64,000 bases of DNA, taken from assembly GCF_002366715.1 (NCBI RefSeq), contig NZ_DFBS01000042.1:1-64000 (forward strand), written 5' to 3'. A program made the position numbers and the translations under genes. Each line of letters opens with the position of its first letter. Position 1 is the first letter of the stretch. Below the pieces are notes generated by a model that saw only the letters and a list, made by a program, of their open reading frames with translations, did no database searches and had not been told where the DNA came from. Origin of the DNA: Halomonas sp. UBA3074. Lineage in GTDB: Bacteria; Pseudomonadota; Gammaproteobacteria; Pseudomonadales; Halomonadaceae. Positions 34,079 to 43,643 of the stretch are shown one piece after another.

Positions 34079-35827
34079 TTATAAGCTAACGCAGTGACCA
34101 CGTCGCTCAACAAACAGACTGTTACCGGGGATTTTTTTGGCTTGGTGCTTCAACTCAGACAGTTCAGCGGCGATATCCAGCGCTCTGCAAGTCGCCGTCT
34201 CGGTGATAGGCTTTACCGCAATCGACACGCTAACAAAGGGGAAAAAGGTAATACTGTTTTGGCGGTTTTCAATCTGAATCCCCCCTCTCAGCCGATCGGC
34301 ATCTTCATAGAAACCGGGCGCCATCACTTCGAAAGAGCGTAGGATTTGGCCACAAACGCTCTCCCAATGATTCAACGGCAGTAGCATCATAAAATCATCA
34401 CCGCCTATATGGCCGATAAAGCCACCCGCACTCTCCACTTGCGCCTGTAGCAACCGCGCTAGCGAAATGATCACTTGGTCGCCTCGGGCATACCCGTAAG
34501 CATCGTTAAACGCTTTAAAATTATCCAAGTCGACATAAGCAGCGGCAAAGCCTTGCTCTGCGGCAAGATACGTCATCAAGGTTTCATTAATCAGAATATT
34601 ACCCGGCAAGCCGGTCAACGGATTGGCATGACGCGCTTGGCGTACCTGTATCGCGGTGATTTCACGCAAAAGGTCAACGATATTGCCCATGCCCACGTAA
34701 TCACCTGCGTCATTGGTGATGACAAAATCTTCCTGCTCGATATCGTGGCTATCGGTCAACTGCTGACTCAATATCTCAAGCGGGGTATCTGCCTCTGCGA
34801 CCAGCATGCGTGCATCCGCCACATCCAGCACGCGCCGCTTGGCATACAGCGCATGGCTATAAGGATTCGTAAACAGGGTCAAAAAGGCATTGCGACGCAC
34901 CACTGCCAAGGGTTTACCGTTCTCCAACACCGCCACACAGCGCAAGTTGGGCTGGCGGCGAAACCGCTCGGAGATGAGCGGTACCGCGCAGTCAGTGGTG
35001 ATAGGTTCAATCGTGCGCAAAATAGAGCGCGCTGTGCGGCCCGCCGGGCTTTTTAACTGAATCGTCGAGGGCAGCATCATATCGAGCTGCAAAGGCGGAT
35101 GCTGGCTGGGTCGAGCGAAGTAGAATCCTTGCAACAGGGCGAGCCCACGGTCGAGTTCCCATAGGCAAAGATGTTCCGCCGCGGTCTCCACCCCTTCGGC
35201 AATCAGCTGACAATCCAGGCTACGCGCCACATCGAGAATCGAGCGGAGAAATTCACGCTTGGCAGGCTCCTGATCAATACCAGAAATGAAGTGTCGATCG
35301 AGCTTGACGAAATCAGGGCGCAGTTCCGACCAGTGGCGCAGGCTTGAATGCCCTGCCCCCAGGTCGTCCAGCGCTACCTGAAAGCCCATGTCGCGATAGT
35401 GTGCTACCGCTTGGCGCATTAAGTCATAGTCATGAATCGGCACATGCTCGGTGAGCTCAATCACCACCCTTTCAGGGGACAGACCGCTCTCACGAATGAA
35501 GCCCAGCGTTAACCCTTCGCGAAAGTCGCGCTCGACGATGGTCAACGGCATGACATTGAGAAATAGCAGGCCGGGCAATTCAAGCTCGGCAAAACGCTGA
35601 ATTGCCAAACGTCGGCAGAGTAAATCCAAGTCCACCAGCAGGCCTGCCTGGGTGGCCACGTCAAACAACCGTAGCGGAGAGTGCAACGGTGAGGTTTTGG
35701 GACCACGAATCAACGCTTCGTAGCCATAAATCGATTGCTGATTGGCATCCACAATGGGCTGGAATAATACATGCAGCTCTTCAGCCGCAATGATCTGGTT
35801 AAGCCACTGCGCTTCTTGTGCGGTCAT
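34079..35827 (-). CDS. EAL-CBS-GGDEF protein, cyclic-di-GMP turnover
   Basis: Cytoplasmic protein of 582 residues with the order EAL (about 10-245), paired CBS domains (about 265-400) and GGDEF (about 415-575). The EAL part has GYEALIRGP, LNVMP and DDLGAGHSSL, which are slightly altered from the active consensus EALxR, N and DDFGTGYSS. The cyclase signature reads IGGDDFMMLL, a usual active variant. CBS domains commonly sense adenine nucleotides. It is transcribed in the same direction as phnD but ends 120 bases before it, with the PhoB-like array between them. Confidence 0.92.
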   Translation of the reverse strand: MTAQEAQWLNQIIAAEELHVLFQPIVDANQQSIYGYEALIRGPKTSPLHSPLRLFDVATQAGLLVDLDLLCRRLAIQRFAELELPGLLFLNVMPLTIVERDFREGLTLGFIRESGLSPERVVIELTEHVPIHDYDLMRQAVAHYRDMGFQVALDDLGAGHSSLRHWSELRPDFVKLDRHFISGIDQEPAKREFLRSILDVARSLDCQLIAEGVETAAEHLCLWELDRGLALLQGFYFARPSQHPPLQLDMMLPSTIQLKSPAGRTARSILRTIEPITTDCAVPLISERFRRQPNLRCVAVLENGKPLAVVRRNAFLTLFTNPYSHALYAKRRVLDVADARMLVAEADTPLEILSQQLTDSHDIEQEDFVITNDAGDYVGMGNIVDLLREITAIQVRQARHANPLTGLPGNILINETLMTYLAAEQGFAAAYVDLDNFKAFNDAYGYARGDQVIISLARLLQAQVESAGGFIGHIGGDDFMMLLPLNHWESVCGQILRSFEVMAPGFYEDADRLRGGIQIENRQNSITFFPFVSVSIAVKPITETATCRALDIAAELSELKHQAKKIPGNSLFVERRGHCVSL

Positions 35828-36008
35828 TTGCCTACTGTCCTATTCATCAGCCCAGGCGTTTCACCTCACAAAGGTAGCCGGGTACTGATGTGCAACCGTC
35901 CCTGGCGGTGATGGGGAGGTCGCAATCGTGCGTCATTTTCGTGACGCTATCATGACAGTCAACGCGTTAGCGCAGCGTACATCAAGCCGTGTTAACCACA
36001 GCAGCCAT

Positions 36009-37928
36009 TTAGGTAAGAGGTTTTTCGGACGGCGGAAAGACCACCTCACTGCCATCGACGTCGAGCTGGCGAATATCGATAGGGTGGCCCTTTTCGTCCA
36101 GTGTCACTAAGCCAATGCCGCTGGCATTCCAAAGCCGTTCACCGGCGCTGGCGCGGTCAGGGTCGCGGGGGTGCACGCTGAGTTTGCGCCGCTTGGTAAA
36201 CCAGTTGAGCGGCGACCACGGTGCATATAGCCAGCGATTCAAGCGGTCAAAGGTATTCAGCAGGTCTTTCGGAAAGGTGTTTTTGATCCCGCTTGAGGTG
36301 ATCTGCCACAGGTGCGGTGAGCGCCGCTGATGGCGTACCACAATGTCGTAAACAAACGAGTAATGCACATCCCCCGACAAAATCACGTAGTTGCCGGGCG
36401 TTTTAGAGTGCTGCCAAATCTGCAGCAGCGTATTGGCTGCGCCACGGTGGGCCATCCAGTTTTCGGCATCGACCACCAACGGTTTACCCACAAGGGTAAA
36501 GAGCTTTTGAATACTCTCAATCAACTTAACGCCAAACATGGGTGCGGGAGAAATAATCACGGCGCTTTTGGCGCCCAGCAGCGCCTGCTGCATCTCCATG
36601 AGCGCTTCCCAATCCATTAAACCCGAGGGCCGACCAGGGCTGCGTTCACTGCGCCAGCGTCGGGTGCGGGTATCCAGCACAATCAGTGCGGGGGTGCCGG
36701 GGACCTGAAATTCCCAGCCCTGAAAACGCAGTAGTCGTTCAATGAACCCATTCTGCTCAGCACATACCAGTGGCTGGCTCCCATCACTCAGCAGCGTTGA
36801 AGCGTGATGAGTCAATGGATTTAACTTATCGGGATCGTTACCCCATCCTTGGCAGAGCAAATAAGCGACCAAGGCATTGCCGATGATCCGTTTAGAGAAC
36901 GGATGCCCATAGGCAGTGCGTTCCCAGTCAGCCGTCAGGTTCCAGTCATCGGTGACATCGTGGTCATCGAAAATCATCAGGCTGGGCAAGTGCGCCATCA
37001 ACCTCGCACATTGGGGCAAACCCGCCACAAAGGCGTCGATCACTGCCTGCTCTTGGCGATAGAGTTCGGCATCTTTTTCATCTAAAGCGGGGGCGTCGGG
37101 CGTGATCACTTGCCAGGGCACCGGTGACCACACCAAACAGTACATGGCGAGCATTTCGGCCAGCGTCATCAAATGGTTCTGCGCGTTGGCCGAGGTAAAA
37201 ACCGGTTTTTTCACACCACCGAAAAAGCGCTCGCGCAGCGCGGCATTGCTGGTGAAATCCGGCAGCAGCTCTGCACGCCGATAGTAGCTATCGGGCGATT
37301 GATAGAGCGCTTGGCTATCGTCGACCGTGGCGCCTTCCAGCCGCTCGTCCACTAACCCTAGCCGTTCGATGAGCGCATGCACGGCGCGTAGCATCGGCCC
37401 TGCCACGTCATCGGCGTACACCTGGTCGCCGGTCATCAGCAGCCAAGCAGGCCACTCGGTGGGCGCTGATTGCTGCTCGGCTAGCCAGCTATCGGCACGC
37501 ACCAGGCCATCGGCACTGTCATGATGAGGCTTACGGCAGGAACCGTGCATCAGGCGATGATGCCGTGATGCGATCACAAAAGCGGGGTAGTCGGCACCGT
37601 CATAACATAGCCACGGCGCCCACTCGGGCAACGAACGCCAATCGCCGCTTAGCGTTTCCACTTGCAGGTCGTACTCGATGCGCTCATCGCAAGGCAGCGG
37701 TGACTCAAGCGCGACATCAATGAGATAAATAAAAGCACGTTGGCCGATGGGAAGGCACTGGTGATGATGCGCCAACCCTATCGACTCGGCATCAGGTTGC
37801 TCAGGCCGTAGCACCAGGGTCATGTTTAGCGGCCGGGTAGCGACCATCCAGAATACCAGCCGGGTCGTGCTGAGACGTCTTAACAAGGGGCCAACTAAAA
37901 TATCGGGCAGCGTATCAGTGCCATTCAT
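36009..37928 (-). CDS. PhoD-like metallophosphatase family protein
   Basis: Large protein of 639 residues with the PhoD-like phosphatase motifs: LMTGDQVYADDVAGP near residue 165, LMIFDDHDVTDDWNL near residue 315 and YVILSGDVHYSFVYDI near residue 530. These hold the metal-binding Asp, His and Asn residues. No signal peptide or Tat motif is seen, unlike secreted PhoD, so it may work in the cytoplasm. It begins 15 bases after the histidine kinase stop, so it is probably the last gene of the PepSY / regulator / kinase transcript. Confidence 0.85.
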   Translation of the reverse strand: MNGTDTLPDILVGPLLRRLSTTRLVFWMVATRPLNMTLVLRPEQPDAESIGLAHHHQCLPIGQRAFIYLIDVALESPLPCDERIEYDLQVETLSGDWRSLPEWAPWLCYDGADYPAFVIASRHHRLMHGSCRKPHHDSADGLVRADSWLAEQQSAPTEWPAWLLMTGDQVYADDVAGPMLRAVHALIERLGLVDERLEGATVDDSQALYQSPDSYYRRAELLPDFTSNAALRERFFGGVKKPVFTSANAQNHLMTLAEMLAMYCLVWSPVPWQVITPDAPALDEKDAELYRQEQAVIDAFVAGLPQCARLMAHLPSLMIFDDHDVTDDWNLTADWERTAYGHPFSKRIIGNALVAYLLCQGWGNDPDKLNPLTHHASTLLSDGSQPLVCAEQNGFIERLLRFQGWEFQVPGTPALIVLDTRTRRWRSERSPGRPSGLMDWEALMEMQQALLGAKSAVIISPAPMFGVKLIESIQKLFTLVGKPLVVDAENWMAHRGAANTLLQIWQHSKTPGNYVILSGDVHYSFVYDIVVRHQRRSPHLWQITSSGIKNTFPKDLLNTFDRLNRWLYAPWSPLNWFTKRRKLSVHPRDPDRASAGERLWNASGIGLVTLDEKGHPIDIRQLDVDGSEVVFPPSEKPLT

Positions 37929-37943
37929 CCAATGAGGTCTCCG

Positions 37944-39320
37944 TTATCCATGCGCCACTACGGGCAGTTCGACGACTACCTCTAACCCGCCGGTGCTGGC
38001 GCGAGTAAGATGCATTTGGCCGCTATAAAGGGCGACAAGATCGGTCACGATGGCCAGCCCCAAGCCGCTGCCAGAGCGCTGTTCATCCAACCGCTTACCA
38101 CGCTGAACCGCCTGCTGGCACTCCGCCTCCGACATGCCAGGGCCATTATCACGCACGGTTAACACCAACTGCTGCTCAACGGCCTGTACATCGAGTTCTA
38201 CCTCGCTCTGTGCCCAGCGCAGCGCATTGTCCATTAAATTACCCACCAGCTCTTGGATATCTTGTTCATCCATATGCACTCTGATTGCCTGTCCCCAGCT
38301 TTGACGCAGCGCGATACCACGCCGCTGAGCGAGCCTGGAAAGCCCGTTCAGCAGCGGCGCTAGTGTAGTGTGCAACGTAATAGGTGCAAAACGCACGCCT
38401 TCACCCGCCGCCGATGCGCGTGCGAGGTGGTGGCGTACTGCGCTATCGATACGTGCTAACTCTACTTCCCAAGCGCTGCGGTTTGCCTCAGGTAACTGGC
38501 GCAGTTGAAGCCGCATCACACTCAGCGGCGTTTTCAGTGCATGGGCTAGATTGCCAGCGGTATGGCGTCCACGCTCTATTAAGCGCTGATCGCGTGCCAG
38601 CACTGCGTTCATGGAACTCGCAAGGGTCGCCAGTTCTTCCGGTAGCCGGGTGTCTAACTGCTCGCTGCGCCCCTGCTCCACATCACGAAGGTTGGCGTGC
38701 ATGCGGCGCAGCGGTGCCAACCCCCAGCGTACCTGCAGTGCTAATACACCGATGAGCAAGGCGCCCAGGCCAATTAGCCCACCCCACAGCAGATGCTGAA
38801 ATTCACCAATATCATCGGCTAACACGTCGTTCCGGGCGGCCACGCTGATATGCAGCGGCGCTTCTAACGGGGCCAGATAAATGTCGCGCTCCACCATGCG
38901 CAGCGATTGATCACGCGGGCCGCTAATCGAGCGTGCACTGAGGTTTTCGTTCTCAACCACGGGCAGACGTTGATCCCAAAGCGAGCGCGACGCCAGGGTA
39001 TTCTGTGCACCGTCGGTAATTTGCCAGTACCAGCCGGAGTAGACATTTTCAAAACGCGGGTCGCCCAGCGCTTGGTCGAGGACAAGCTGCTGCGCTAAAC
39101 GGTCATAGGTAACGCCCGCCATGATGACGTTAAGGGTTGCCGCCAACCGCTCGTCAAACGCCTGGGTGGCCGAGGCACGGTAGTGGTGGGAAAGCAGTGT
39201 GCCAGCAATCGGTAGCGCGAGCCCTACCATCACCAGCACGGCCAGCAAGAGCCGCAGACTGATAGAGCGCTTTGTCCAACGTCTTTGCCATTGATTATGC
39301 CACGCTGCATTGGCGCTCAT
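37944..39320 (-). CDS. Sensor histidine kinase (PhoQ/QseC-like)
   Basis: Membrane kinase of 458 residues. Helices at about residues 20-42 and 170-192 flank a periplasmic sensor of about 125 residues. A HAMP region and the H-box HTAGNLAHALKTPLSVM (phospho-His near residue 260) follow. The ATPase part has NLMDNALRWAQ (N box), DNGPGM (G1) and GSGLGLAIV (G2). The start at 39320 overlaps the regulator stop (ATGA). It resembles PhoQ-type kinases, but the acidic patch that defines PhoQ is not evident, so the signal is open. Confidence 0.93.
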   Translation of the reverse strand: MSANAAWHNQWQRRWTKRSISLRLLLAVLVMVGLALPIAGTLLSHHYRASATQAFDERLAATLNVIMAGVTYDRLAQQLVLDQALGDPRFENVYSGWYWQITDGAQNTLASRSLWDQRLPVVENENLSARSISGPRDQSLRMVERDIYLAPLEAPLHISVAARNDVLADDIGEFQHLLWGGLIGLGALLIGVLALQVRWGLAPLRRMHANLRDVEQGRSEQLDTRLPEELATLASSMNAVLARDQRLIERGRHTAGNLAHALKTPLSVMRLQLRQLPEANRSAWEVELARIDSAVRHHLARASAAGEGVRFAPITLHTTLAPLLNGLSRLAQRRGIALRQSWGQAIRVHMDEQDIQELVGNLMDNALRWAQSEVELDVQAVEQQLVLTVRDNGPGMSEAECQQAVQRGKRLDEQRSGSGLGLAIVTDLVALYSGQMHLTRASTGGLEVVVELPVVAHG

Positions 39321-39991
39321 TCGGCCGCTGGCTCTTCTTCTAATAGCCGATAGCCCTGGCCCCGCTGGGTAACGATACGCCAACTGCCCAGCTTACGGCG
39401 CAGACGGCTAACCTGAACATCAATCACATTGGAATCGGGCTCATGGTCGCGGTCGTACACATGTTCCGCCAGCTCTGTCCGGCTCACCACCCGCGGTGCG
39501 GCATGCATTAGATAGCCCAGCAGGCGCGTCTCTTGCGCGGTCAACCCCACTGGGCGCCCTGCCAACGTAACGTGCTGCGTGTGGGTGTCTAAACTCAGTT
39601 CGCCCACTTTCAGCACCGGATGGGCGTGACCGTGACTGCGGCGCACCAGCGCACGCAGCCGAAACAACACTTCCGCTGGCTCGAAGGGCTTGGTGACATA
39701 ATCATCTGCACCCGCGGAAAATCCGGCGGCTTTATCGGCCCAACGCTCTCGAGCCGTTAGAATGAGTACGGGCAGATCGATACCGTCTTCCCGCCACGCC
39801 GCCAGCCAGCGAGTACCGTCGCCATCGGGCAGTCCTACATCTAAAATCAAGGTGTCGTAGGCTTCGGTGCGGACTAAAAAATCAGCGTCCTGTCCGGTCG
39901 CCGCATGCTCGACCAGCCAGTCACCGTCGCGAAGCGCTTGGCTCAGTTCGCGCGCTAGCGCTTGGTCGTCCTCTACCAGCAAACACTTCAT
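39317..39991 (-). CDS. OmpR/PhoP-family response regulator
   Basis: Transcriptional regulator of 224 residues with a receiver domain (acidic pocket EDD near residue 7, phospho-acceptor Asp in LILDVGLPDGDG near residue 51, Thr in LILTARER and Lys in YVTKPFEP near residue 103) and a C-terminal winged helix (TAQETRLLGYLMHAAPRVVS and IDVQVSRLRRKLG). It pairs with the coupled kinase. The closest named relatives are PhoP and QseB. Confidence 0.94.
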   Translation of the reverse strand: MKCLLVEDDQALARELSQALRDGDWLVEHAATGQDADFLVRTEAYDTLILDVGLPDGDGTRWLAAWREDGIDLPVLILTARERWADKAAGFSAGADDYVTKPFEPAEVLFRLRALVRRSHGHAHPVLKVGELSLDTHTQHVTLAGRPVGLTAQETRLLGYLMHAAPRVVSRTELAEHVYDRDHEPDSNVIDVQVSRLRRKLGSWRIVTQRGQGYRLLEEEPAAE

Positions 39992-40067
39992 TGGCTAACT
40001 ACCCTTTTCTTAACGATTAACGTCTGGCGCTTCTTACTACGGGCATACTGGCGATTGGCGCAACGCC

Positions 40068-40436
40068 TTAACGCTGCATGTCGTTAATACGGACACCTTC
40101 AATGGACATCAGTTGGCCGTTTTGGCCATCAAACTCGAACTCAACGACTTGCCCCTGGGGGCCGAGCAATTTGATTTCGTACTCGACGTAACCGCCTTCA
40201 CGCTCCACCTCGACCTCCAGCACGTCACCTCGATAGTGCGCTTCGAGCCAATCCAAAATCGTGTCTAGTGGCACGACTTCACCACGGCTGACTTCGCCGT
40301 GCAGCGATTCCCAAGGCTGATCGCCCACAGCGCTACCCACCAGTAATAGCATTAACGCTATACCGGTCACGTTGCGCCGGGTGCGTTTCGTGACGCAGCG
40401 CAGCGGCTTTAGAAGAGAGTATCGACGTTTACACAT
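40068..40436 (-). CDS. PepSY domain protein
   Basis: Envelope protein of 122 residues. A basic N-terminus (residues 1-24) and a hydrophobic helix (VTGIALMLLLVGSAVG) form a signal or anchor. The PepSY domain follows with LDTILDWLEAHYRGDVLEVEVEREGGYVEYEIKLL (partly) and the end QNGQLMSIEGVRIN. PepSY proteins often sit beside two-component systems and are thought to modulate proteases or sensors. It stands 76 bases upstream of the response regulator on the same strand and is likely the first gene of that operon. Confidence 0.85.
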   Translation of the reverse strand: MCKRRYSLLKPLRCVTKRTRRNVTGIALMLLLVGSAVGDQPWESLHGEVSRGEVVPLDTILDWLEAHYRGDVLEVEVEREGGYVEYEIKLLGPQGQVVEFEFDGQNGQLMSIEGVRINDMQR

Positions 40437-40582
40437 AGGGCCAGCATGCCAAAGGCAACATGAACGCTAGATGAATGGTTTTGTCAGCTTAAGGAAAGTA
40501 TAGCGGTGGTATAAATTCCCTGTCGCATTCGCTGAGTGGCAGTCACTCATCCACGCTTAAATACGTAAAGAAGGAATTTACT

Positions 40583-41062
40583 ATGAACACCATGAAAAAA
40601 ATGCTGCTGATCCCGACCTCCGCCCTGCTGCTTGCCGCTGCTGCTGGCAGTGTTCAGGCAGACGACGCACTGGCAATGGATCGCATCGATGACGTATTGA
40701 ACCACGCTAATGATTACGGTTTCAGCCACTACGAAGAAATTAGCATTGAAAGCTCTAACCGCGTAGAAGTAGAAGGCTGGTTGGACGAGGAGTGGTATGC
40801 CGACGTGGATTTCTCTTTGGATAACGGCGAAACCCTGCAGGAGCAACGTGAGCGCCAGATTACCGGTGCCTGGGGTATGAGTGAAGACGATATCCGCCAA
40901 GCGCTAGACGTTGCCAGCCAGGAAGGTATGGTCGAGTTTGAATCTCTCGATATCAATAAAAATGGCATCATTGATGTCGAAGGCCGCGGAGAGAATGGCC
41001 GTGAACTAGAAATCAGCGTGCGCCAGAGCTCTTCTGAAGTTACCCAAATTGACCGTGATTAA
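40583..41062 (+). CDS. Secreted PepSY-like protein
   Basis: Periplasmic protein of 159 residues. The signal peptide ends SVQA near residue 28. The mature part has two repeats of PepSY-like sequence: YEEISIESSNRVEVEGWLDE near residue 50, and FESLDINKNGIIDVEGRGENG near residue 120, each preceded by a helix. It is acidic, as usual for halophile secreted proteins. It is divergent from the PepSY / two-component operon with 146 bases between starts, so it is probably a target of that system. Confidence 0.82.
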   Translation: MNTMKKMLLIPTSALLLAAAAGSVQADDALAMDRIDDVLNHANDYGFSHYEEISIESSNRVEVEGWLDEEWYADVDFSLDNGETLQEQRERQITGAWGMSEDDIRQALDVASQEGMVEFESLDINKNGIIDVEGRGENGRELEISVRQSSSEVTQIDRD

Positions 41063-41082
41063 TCATCTTAGCTAACCGCTTT

Positions 41083-41106
41083 GCGGGCTCCCCATGGGGA
41101 GCCCGC
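41083..41106 (+). terminator. Terminator after the secreted PepSY-like gene
   Basis: GCGGGCTCCCC and GGGGAGCCCGC form a perfect 11-base stem with an AT loop, 20 bases past the stop. T content behind it is low. It may also serve the convergent glutamate dehydrogenase gene. Confidence 0.75.
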
Positions 41107-41144
41107 TGCGCTTTAAAGCGACTGTTATTAGTAACCCACTTCTT

Positions 41145-42515
41145 TTAGCGGCAATCCTGACAATTACCCCGCGCCATAATGGCGGCCGCAATGCGCTCGA
41201 TACCCTGGCGATAGGCAGCTTGACGATAGGTGATACCACTTGCCTCCGCGAGCGCTAGCACCTTGCCAGCCTCTTCACTTAGCAGCGCGTCCAAGCGCTC
41301 ATTGACCTGCTCCTCGCGCCACTTTTCTCCTGCCCGGTTTTGCAGCCACTCAAAATAACTGACGATCACGCCGCCTGTATTGGCAAGGACATCGGGCAGC
41401 ACCGGCACATCTCGTTTAGCAAGCACCTGATCAGCATCGCTGGTCAGTGGGCCATTGGCGATCTCTAGGATAGCGCCGGCATTCACTTCATCCACATTGT
41501 CACTGTGAATCTGGTTCTCAAGCGCTGCCAGCGCTAATACATCGACCTCCAAGGCCAATAGCGCATCGCCACTTATCGCTTTTCCTGCCTGACTGTCTGC
41601 CACCGTGCCGCTTTTCGACTTGGCCTGTTTAACCGCTTCAATATCGAGGCCATCCGCGTTGTAGCAAGCGCCGCTGGAATCCGATACCGCCACAATTCGG
41701 TAGCCACGTTCACTGGCTAACCGCGCAAAATGGTAAGCCGCGTTACCAAACCCCTGCACCGCCACCGTCGTCTCTTCGGGTGTGCGCTCTGCACGCTCAG
41801 CCCACAAGTCGAGCACTTTTAGCGCGCCCCGCCCCGTGGCGGCCACGCGCCCTGGTGAACCGCCTAACGGCAGTGGCTTTCCGGTAATCGCCGCCGGCAT
41901 TTTTGCCCGCACGATGTGTTCATACTCATCAATCATCCAGCCCATGACCGTCGCGTCGGTGTTCACATCAGGCGCCGGAATATCTCGATCGGGCCCCATG
42001 ATATCGGCAATGGCGCGGATGTAGCCGCGCGCCAGCCGCTCTCGCTCCAGTGAAGAGAGCGCCTTGGCATCGACCTGAACGCCGCCTTTACCACCGCCAT
42101 AAGGCAGGCCCACTACCGCACATTTCACCGCCATCCAGAAACTTAGCGTGGTGACTTCATGCTGATTGACGTCCGGATGAAAGCGCACACCCCCCTTGGC
42201 TGGCCCCAAGCTGGTATCGTAATGCACCCGCCAGGCGGGAAAGGCTTTTAAGCGGCCATCGTCCATCCTCACGGGGATACTCACCTGTAGTGAAAGGCTG
42301 GGCTGCATCAGGCGCGCTTGGGCATCGGCGTGGATATCGAGCGCCTTGAACACATCTTCGAGCCGTGAACGGGCATCCTCGAACAGCGCCGCCCCCACTT
42401 CTGGGGTTAGCGTGCGAGGCGCCGTTTTTTCAGCTTGCCGTTGGGGCACCTGGCGGGGCGTTGTGCTGGCCTTTTGTTTGTCTGACGTCGCCTTGTTCGT
42501 CTTAGCGTTACCCAT
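41145..42515 (-). CDS. Glu/Leu/Phe/Val dehydrogenase (glutamate dehydrogenase type)
   Basis: Cytoplasmic oxidoreductase of 456 residues that interconverts an amino acid and its 2-oxo acid. Substrate and catalytic residues sit in GPAKGGVRFHPD near residue 105 and in VGLPYGGGKGGVQ near residue 133, where the catalytic Lys lies. The nucleotide fold has VQGFGNAAYHFARL near residue 243. The sequence is of the RocG/GdhB hexameric type. The N-terminal 30 residues are a Lys/Thr/Gln-rich extension not usual in the family. The ATG follows AGGAGCGCACTGC. Cofactor preference is not clear. Confidence 0.92.
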   Translation of the reverse strand: MGNAKTNKATSDKQKASTTPRQVPQRQAEKTAPRTLTPEVGAALFEDARSRLEDVFKALDIHADAQARLMQPSLSLQVSIPVRMDDGRLKAFPAWRVHYDTSLGPAKGGVRFHPDVNQHEVTTLSFWMAVKCAVVGLPYGGGKGGVQVDAKALSSLERERLARGYIRAIADIMGPDRDIPAPDVNTDATVMGWMIDEYEHIVRAKMPAAITGKPLPLGGSPGRVAATGRGALKVLDLWAERAERTPEETTVAVQGFGNAAYHFARLASERGYRIVAVSDSSGACYNADGLDIEAVKQAKSKSGTVADSQAGKAISGDALLALEVDVLALAALENQIHSDNVDEVNAGAILEIANGPLTSDADQVLAKRDVPVLPDVLANTGGVIVSYFEWLQNRAGEKWREEQVNERLDALLSEEAGKVLALAEASGITYRQAAYRQGIERIAAAIMARGNCQDCR

Positions 42516-42640
42516 GCAGTGCGCTCCTTTTCCATGGTCAGGGTAGGACTTTAAGAGATTAACGTTATAACGTGTTGACAGCGTAGCAGTTGGCGGCCAA
42601 ACCAGAGCGCCGACTTAATCAACGTGTTGAGGAGAAATTC

Positions 42641-43633
42641 GTGCTGAATGACGGCGGTGACGACGAAAGCCTACGTTTAGGCCTGGATGATCCCGTACTG
42701 CGGGATTTAGCTTGGCTGGCCGCCACACCGGATCTTGTGGAGCTACCGCCACCGATCCCCTGCGGTGGGCGGCCTACGCTGAAAGAGCTGGGGCTGGAGA
42801 ATAGGCTGCTGCCCTGGCTGCACCAGCTTGGCCGATCGCCATTAGCCGCCTTGAAGGGCAACCGTGGCATGCGCATGGGCCATTACCATGAACGCCTTTG
42901 GCACACGCTGTTAGACCATGCACCCAATACGCGGCTGCTGGCTCGTAACGTGCGCATCAACCGAAAACGCAACACGCTCGGCGAGCTGGACATGCTCTAC
43001 CGCACCCGCGCTAACCCAGCGCCAGTGCACTTGGAAGTCGCCATTAAGTTCTACCTCGGGCTACCGGAAGGGCCAGGCGCGCCAACGAGCCCAGCGCGCT
43101 GGATTGGCCCCGGCGGGCTAGACAGCCTTGCGCTGAAGTGCGCCCACTTGCGCCGCCATCAACTGCCGCTCTCTACCACGGCCCTCGCGCAGCAAACCCT
43201 CGCTCACTGGCTTGCACCACGGGATATTGGGGTGGCGGATGGCCGATTAGGCGGGCAGCTCACTCAGCGCTTGGCGATACCGGGCGTGCTTTACTACCCG
43301 TGGCATGCGGCAATGCCTGCGCCCGAAGGCGCCACCGCCGATCATCGCCGGGGGACGTGGTGCTACTGTCGCGATTGGCCTGAGATGGCGGCCCGCTTTT
43401 CCGTCATGCCAGAGATGGTCTGGCTGGAAAAACCGCACTGGCTGGCACCGCCCCCAACGCGTGCCTTTCGCCCTATCGACGAGGTACTGCCCGGCGTTAT
43501 CGAACAGCTACACGCCTGGCGCGCGCCCCAGCAGGTCATGCTGCATTACCCATCGCAGCAGCGCTATGAGCGGCTGTTTTTGGTACCCGATAACTGGCCA
43601 CGCCAGATACCTCTGCCACCAACAGTGGGCTAG
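42641..43633 (+). CDS. DUF1853 family protein
   Basis: Protein of 330 residues from a GTG at 42641, which has GAGGAG six bases upstream; a TTG at 42590 in the same frame would add 17 residues. Family segments are LRDLAWLAATPDL near the start, LGRSPLAALKGNRGMRMGHYHERLWHTLL near residue 70 (partly), GELDMLYR near residue 110 and HLEVAIKFYLG near residue 130. The last two have the E, D and ExxxK spacing of a nuclease-like fold, but the family is uncharacterised. It converges with proB, with ten bases between stops. Confidence 0.87.
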   Translation: MLNDGGDDESLRLGLDDPVLRDLAWLAATPDLVELPPPIPCGGRPTLKELGLENRLLPWLHQLGRSPLAALKGNRGMRMGHYHERLWHTLLDHAPNTRLLARNVRINRKRNTLGELDMLYRTRANPAPVHLEVAIKFYLGLPEGPGAPTSPARWIGPGGLDSLALKCAHLRRHQLPLSTTALAQQTLAHWLAPRDIGVADGRLGGQLTQRLAIPGVLYYPWHAAMPAPEGATADHRRGTWCYCRDWPEMAARFSVMPEMVWLEKPHWLAPPPTRAFRPIDEVLPGVIEQLHAWRAPQQVMLHYPSQQRYERLFLVPDNWPRQIPLPPTVG

Positions 43634-43643
43634 CGACGATCCT

